Shown here: positions 62,997 through 64,000 of the stretch, piece after piece
Layout of the letters: each line of letters opens with the position of its first letter
How positions within the stretch are numbered: position 1 is the first letter of the stretch
NCBI RefSeq assembly: GCF_023156505.1
Contig: NZ_JALNMJ010000001.1
Span: 620,001-684,000, forward strand
DNA from: Roseibium sediminicola
GTDB lineage: Bacteria > Pseudomonadota > Alphaproteobacteria > Rhizobiales > Stappiaceae
DNA length: 64,000 bases
Direction of reading: 5' to 3'
Translations under genes and position numbers: made by a program
The notes under the pieces: model-generated
Seen by the model: the letters and a program-made list of their open reading frames with translations, nothing else
The model's database searches: none
What the model was told of the DNA's origin: nothing

Positions 62997-63025
62997 TTGG
63001 GGTGCGTGATCAAAACGCACCCCAA
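62997..63025. terminator. Strong hairpin between lipoprotein and recombinase genes
   Basis: TTGGGGTGCGT and ACGCACCCCAA form a perfect 11-bp stem around a 7-base loop. It overlaps the last codons of the recombinase gene. No long T tract follows, but it can act as a two-way terminator between the convergent genes. Confidence 0.55.
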
Positions 63026-63753
63026 TTAGGGTCGCTCTCATACGCCTCGCGGGCTTTTGTTTCTTCAGTTGATTGAATGCGATCCAGGAGGCGGCGAATG
63101 TTGTTCGCTGACCAAGGTTTGCCGCGTGAGGTTGTAAGGCCGCGCTTATTAAGTTCGGCGGCAACCTCGGCCCGGGAGAGCTTTCTGTCCGCGGTTATCT
63201 CGCTGACAATCGGCGCAAGTTCCTTGTCGAAGGCCTCAGCTTTGGCCCGGTTCGCTTCAGCACCTTTCTTCTGCGCTTCCTTCAGGTTCTTCGTATTGCC
63301 AAGGGTTACACCGCGTTCCCTGGCCATCTGAAGGCCGCGCTTAGTCGATTTGCTGATACGTTCCGCCCTTGCTTGCGCATAGCTAGTTTCTGCAATCATC
63401 ACAGCCGCCTTATCGCTGTGATCATTCCGACAGGCGATGACGTGGAGCCTGCCTTCGCTTGCCAGTCGCTGTATGGAATTTGTATTCCTGCTGATGCGGT
63501 CAAAATTGTCTACAAGGATTGGGTAGCGAGTTTCTCGTTGACGGTTCAGGGCAGCAATGATGCCAGGGCGATTTTTAATGCTGTCTTCACCCACACCGGT
63601 ATGTGCATCACTAAACCTATCGACAATCTCAAATCCAGCCCGATCTGCGAAGGCTTCAATGCTTGTCATCTGGAGATCCAGGCCGGCTCCTTGATCCTTC
63701 TGTCTCTTCGTTGACACTCTGGTGTAGGCGATTGCAGGGGTTTTCTTTGGCAT
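63010..63753 (-). CDS. Serine recombinase (resolvase/invertase family)
   Basis: The 247-residue protein has a resolvase catalytic domain with the nucleophile serine in AYTRVSTKRQ near residue 14, RPGIIAALNRQR near 70 and DNFDRISRNTNSIQRL near 82-97. A C-terminal part with LSRAEVAAELNKRGLTTSRGKPWSANNIRRLL follows and resembles the recombinase DNA-binding domain. It is longer than small invertases (about 190) and much shorter than large integrases. ATG 63753 has GGAGGAACG upstream; in-frame starts further upstream lack one. No matching inverted site is visible near it in this window. Confidence 0.85.
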   Translation of the reverse strand: MPKKTPAIAYTRVSTKRQKDQGAGLDLQMTSIEAFADRAGFEIVDRFSDAHTGVGEDSIKNRPGIIAALNRQRETRYPILVDNFDRISRNTNSIQRLASEGRLHVIACRNDHSDKAAVMIAETSYAQARAERISKSTKRGLQMARERGVTLGNTKNLKEAQKKGAEANRAKAEAFDKELAPIVSEITADRKLSRAEVAAELNKRGLTTSRGKPWSANNIRRLLDRIQSTEETKAREAYESDPNWGAF

Positions 63754-64000
63754 CGTTCCTCCGTTCATATGAGTGAGCAATACTATACGATACCTTATAG
63801 TGATGTACAATTCTTTTATGGCGAAATTCTGCGAGTTCTCGGTGATCTTTTAGAGATGTGCGTGCGTGGCCTGGTAGGGATGGAAAACTGGTTGAAATGC
63901 TCAAATAGATCCCGTGCGCAGTACGCTCCTGGAGCTGCATGCGCACGGGTTTTGACTACATGTCCGTCAACTCGAGCGGCTGTCCGTCGCTGCGTGTTGC

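Noticed and set aside
1-64000. CRISPR array
   Set aside because: No series of regularly spaced identical repeats is visible anywhere in the window.

Overview
This window is a high-GC, densely packed chromosome segment with gene context typical of an alphaproteobacterium. It has a Shemin-type 5-aminolevulinate synthase, a nirS/norCBQDEF/nosRZDFYLX denitrification island and several binding-protein-dependent sugar-type transporter genes. Stappiaceae (Roseibium/Labrenzia-like) or a neighbouring family is my guess from gene content; no marker gene here proves it.

Region 1 (1-4285) holds the tail of a dihydrodipicolinate-synthase-family gene, a LacI regulator, an unrecognised 331-aa protein and a small AT-rich pocket with two overlapping genes for unrecognised exported/membrane proteins.

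Region 2 (4286-19472) is a catabolic locus I cannot match to a characterised pathway. A complete ABC importer (ATPase, binding protein, two permeases) is followed by a long + strand train of genes. These encode NTF2/SnoaL-fold proteins, a histidinol-dehydrogenase-like enzyme, an SDR, a LacI regulator, a bicupin, a MetE-like zinc methyltransferase-family protein, an alpha/beta hydrolase and an RraA-family protein. Three near-palindromic sites with the core TGCAT-N4-ATGCA lie at the promoters and look like operators for the embedded LacI protein. Four of the proteins are NTF2-like, and three of these look like tandem-domain versions.

Region 3 (19612-62008) is mostly the denitrification and anaerobic-respiration island. 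It begins with a serine hydrolase, a cytochrome c, an ALA synthase (hemA) and a Dnr/NnrR-type Crp/Fnr regulator. On the minus strand follow norF, norE, norD, norQ, norB and norC; on the plus strand nirS, a long NirT fusion, a small cupredoxin, and nirE-C-F-DL-G-H-J-N with a CbiX-like gene and two small membrane proteins. Next come nosR-Z-D-F-Y-L-X (minus strand) and nnrS. The O2-independent ubiquinone genes ubiT-U-V (minus) lie opposite ubiD-ubiX (plus), and a DUF454 gene with feoA-feoB closes the island. At least nine TTGAC-N4-GTCAA-like boxes stand before these units, so one NO/O2-responsive regulon (probably the regulator at 22988) seems to tie together N-oxide reduction, heme and heme d1 synthesis, ubiquinone synthesis without O2, and ferrous iron uptake. 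No nitrate reductase is present in the window.

Region 4 (62009-64000) is lower in GC and carries a small lipoprotein gene with a TTG start and a serine recombinase, which suggests the edge of a mobile or variable segment.
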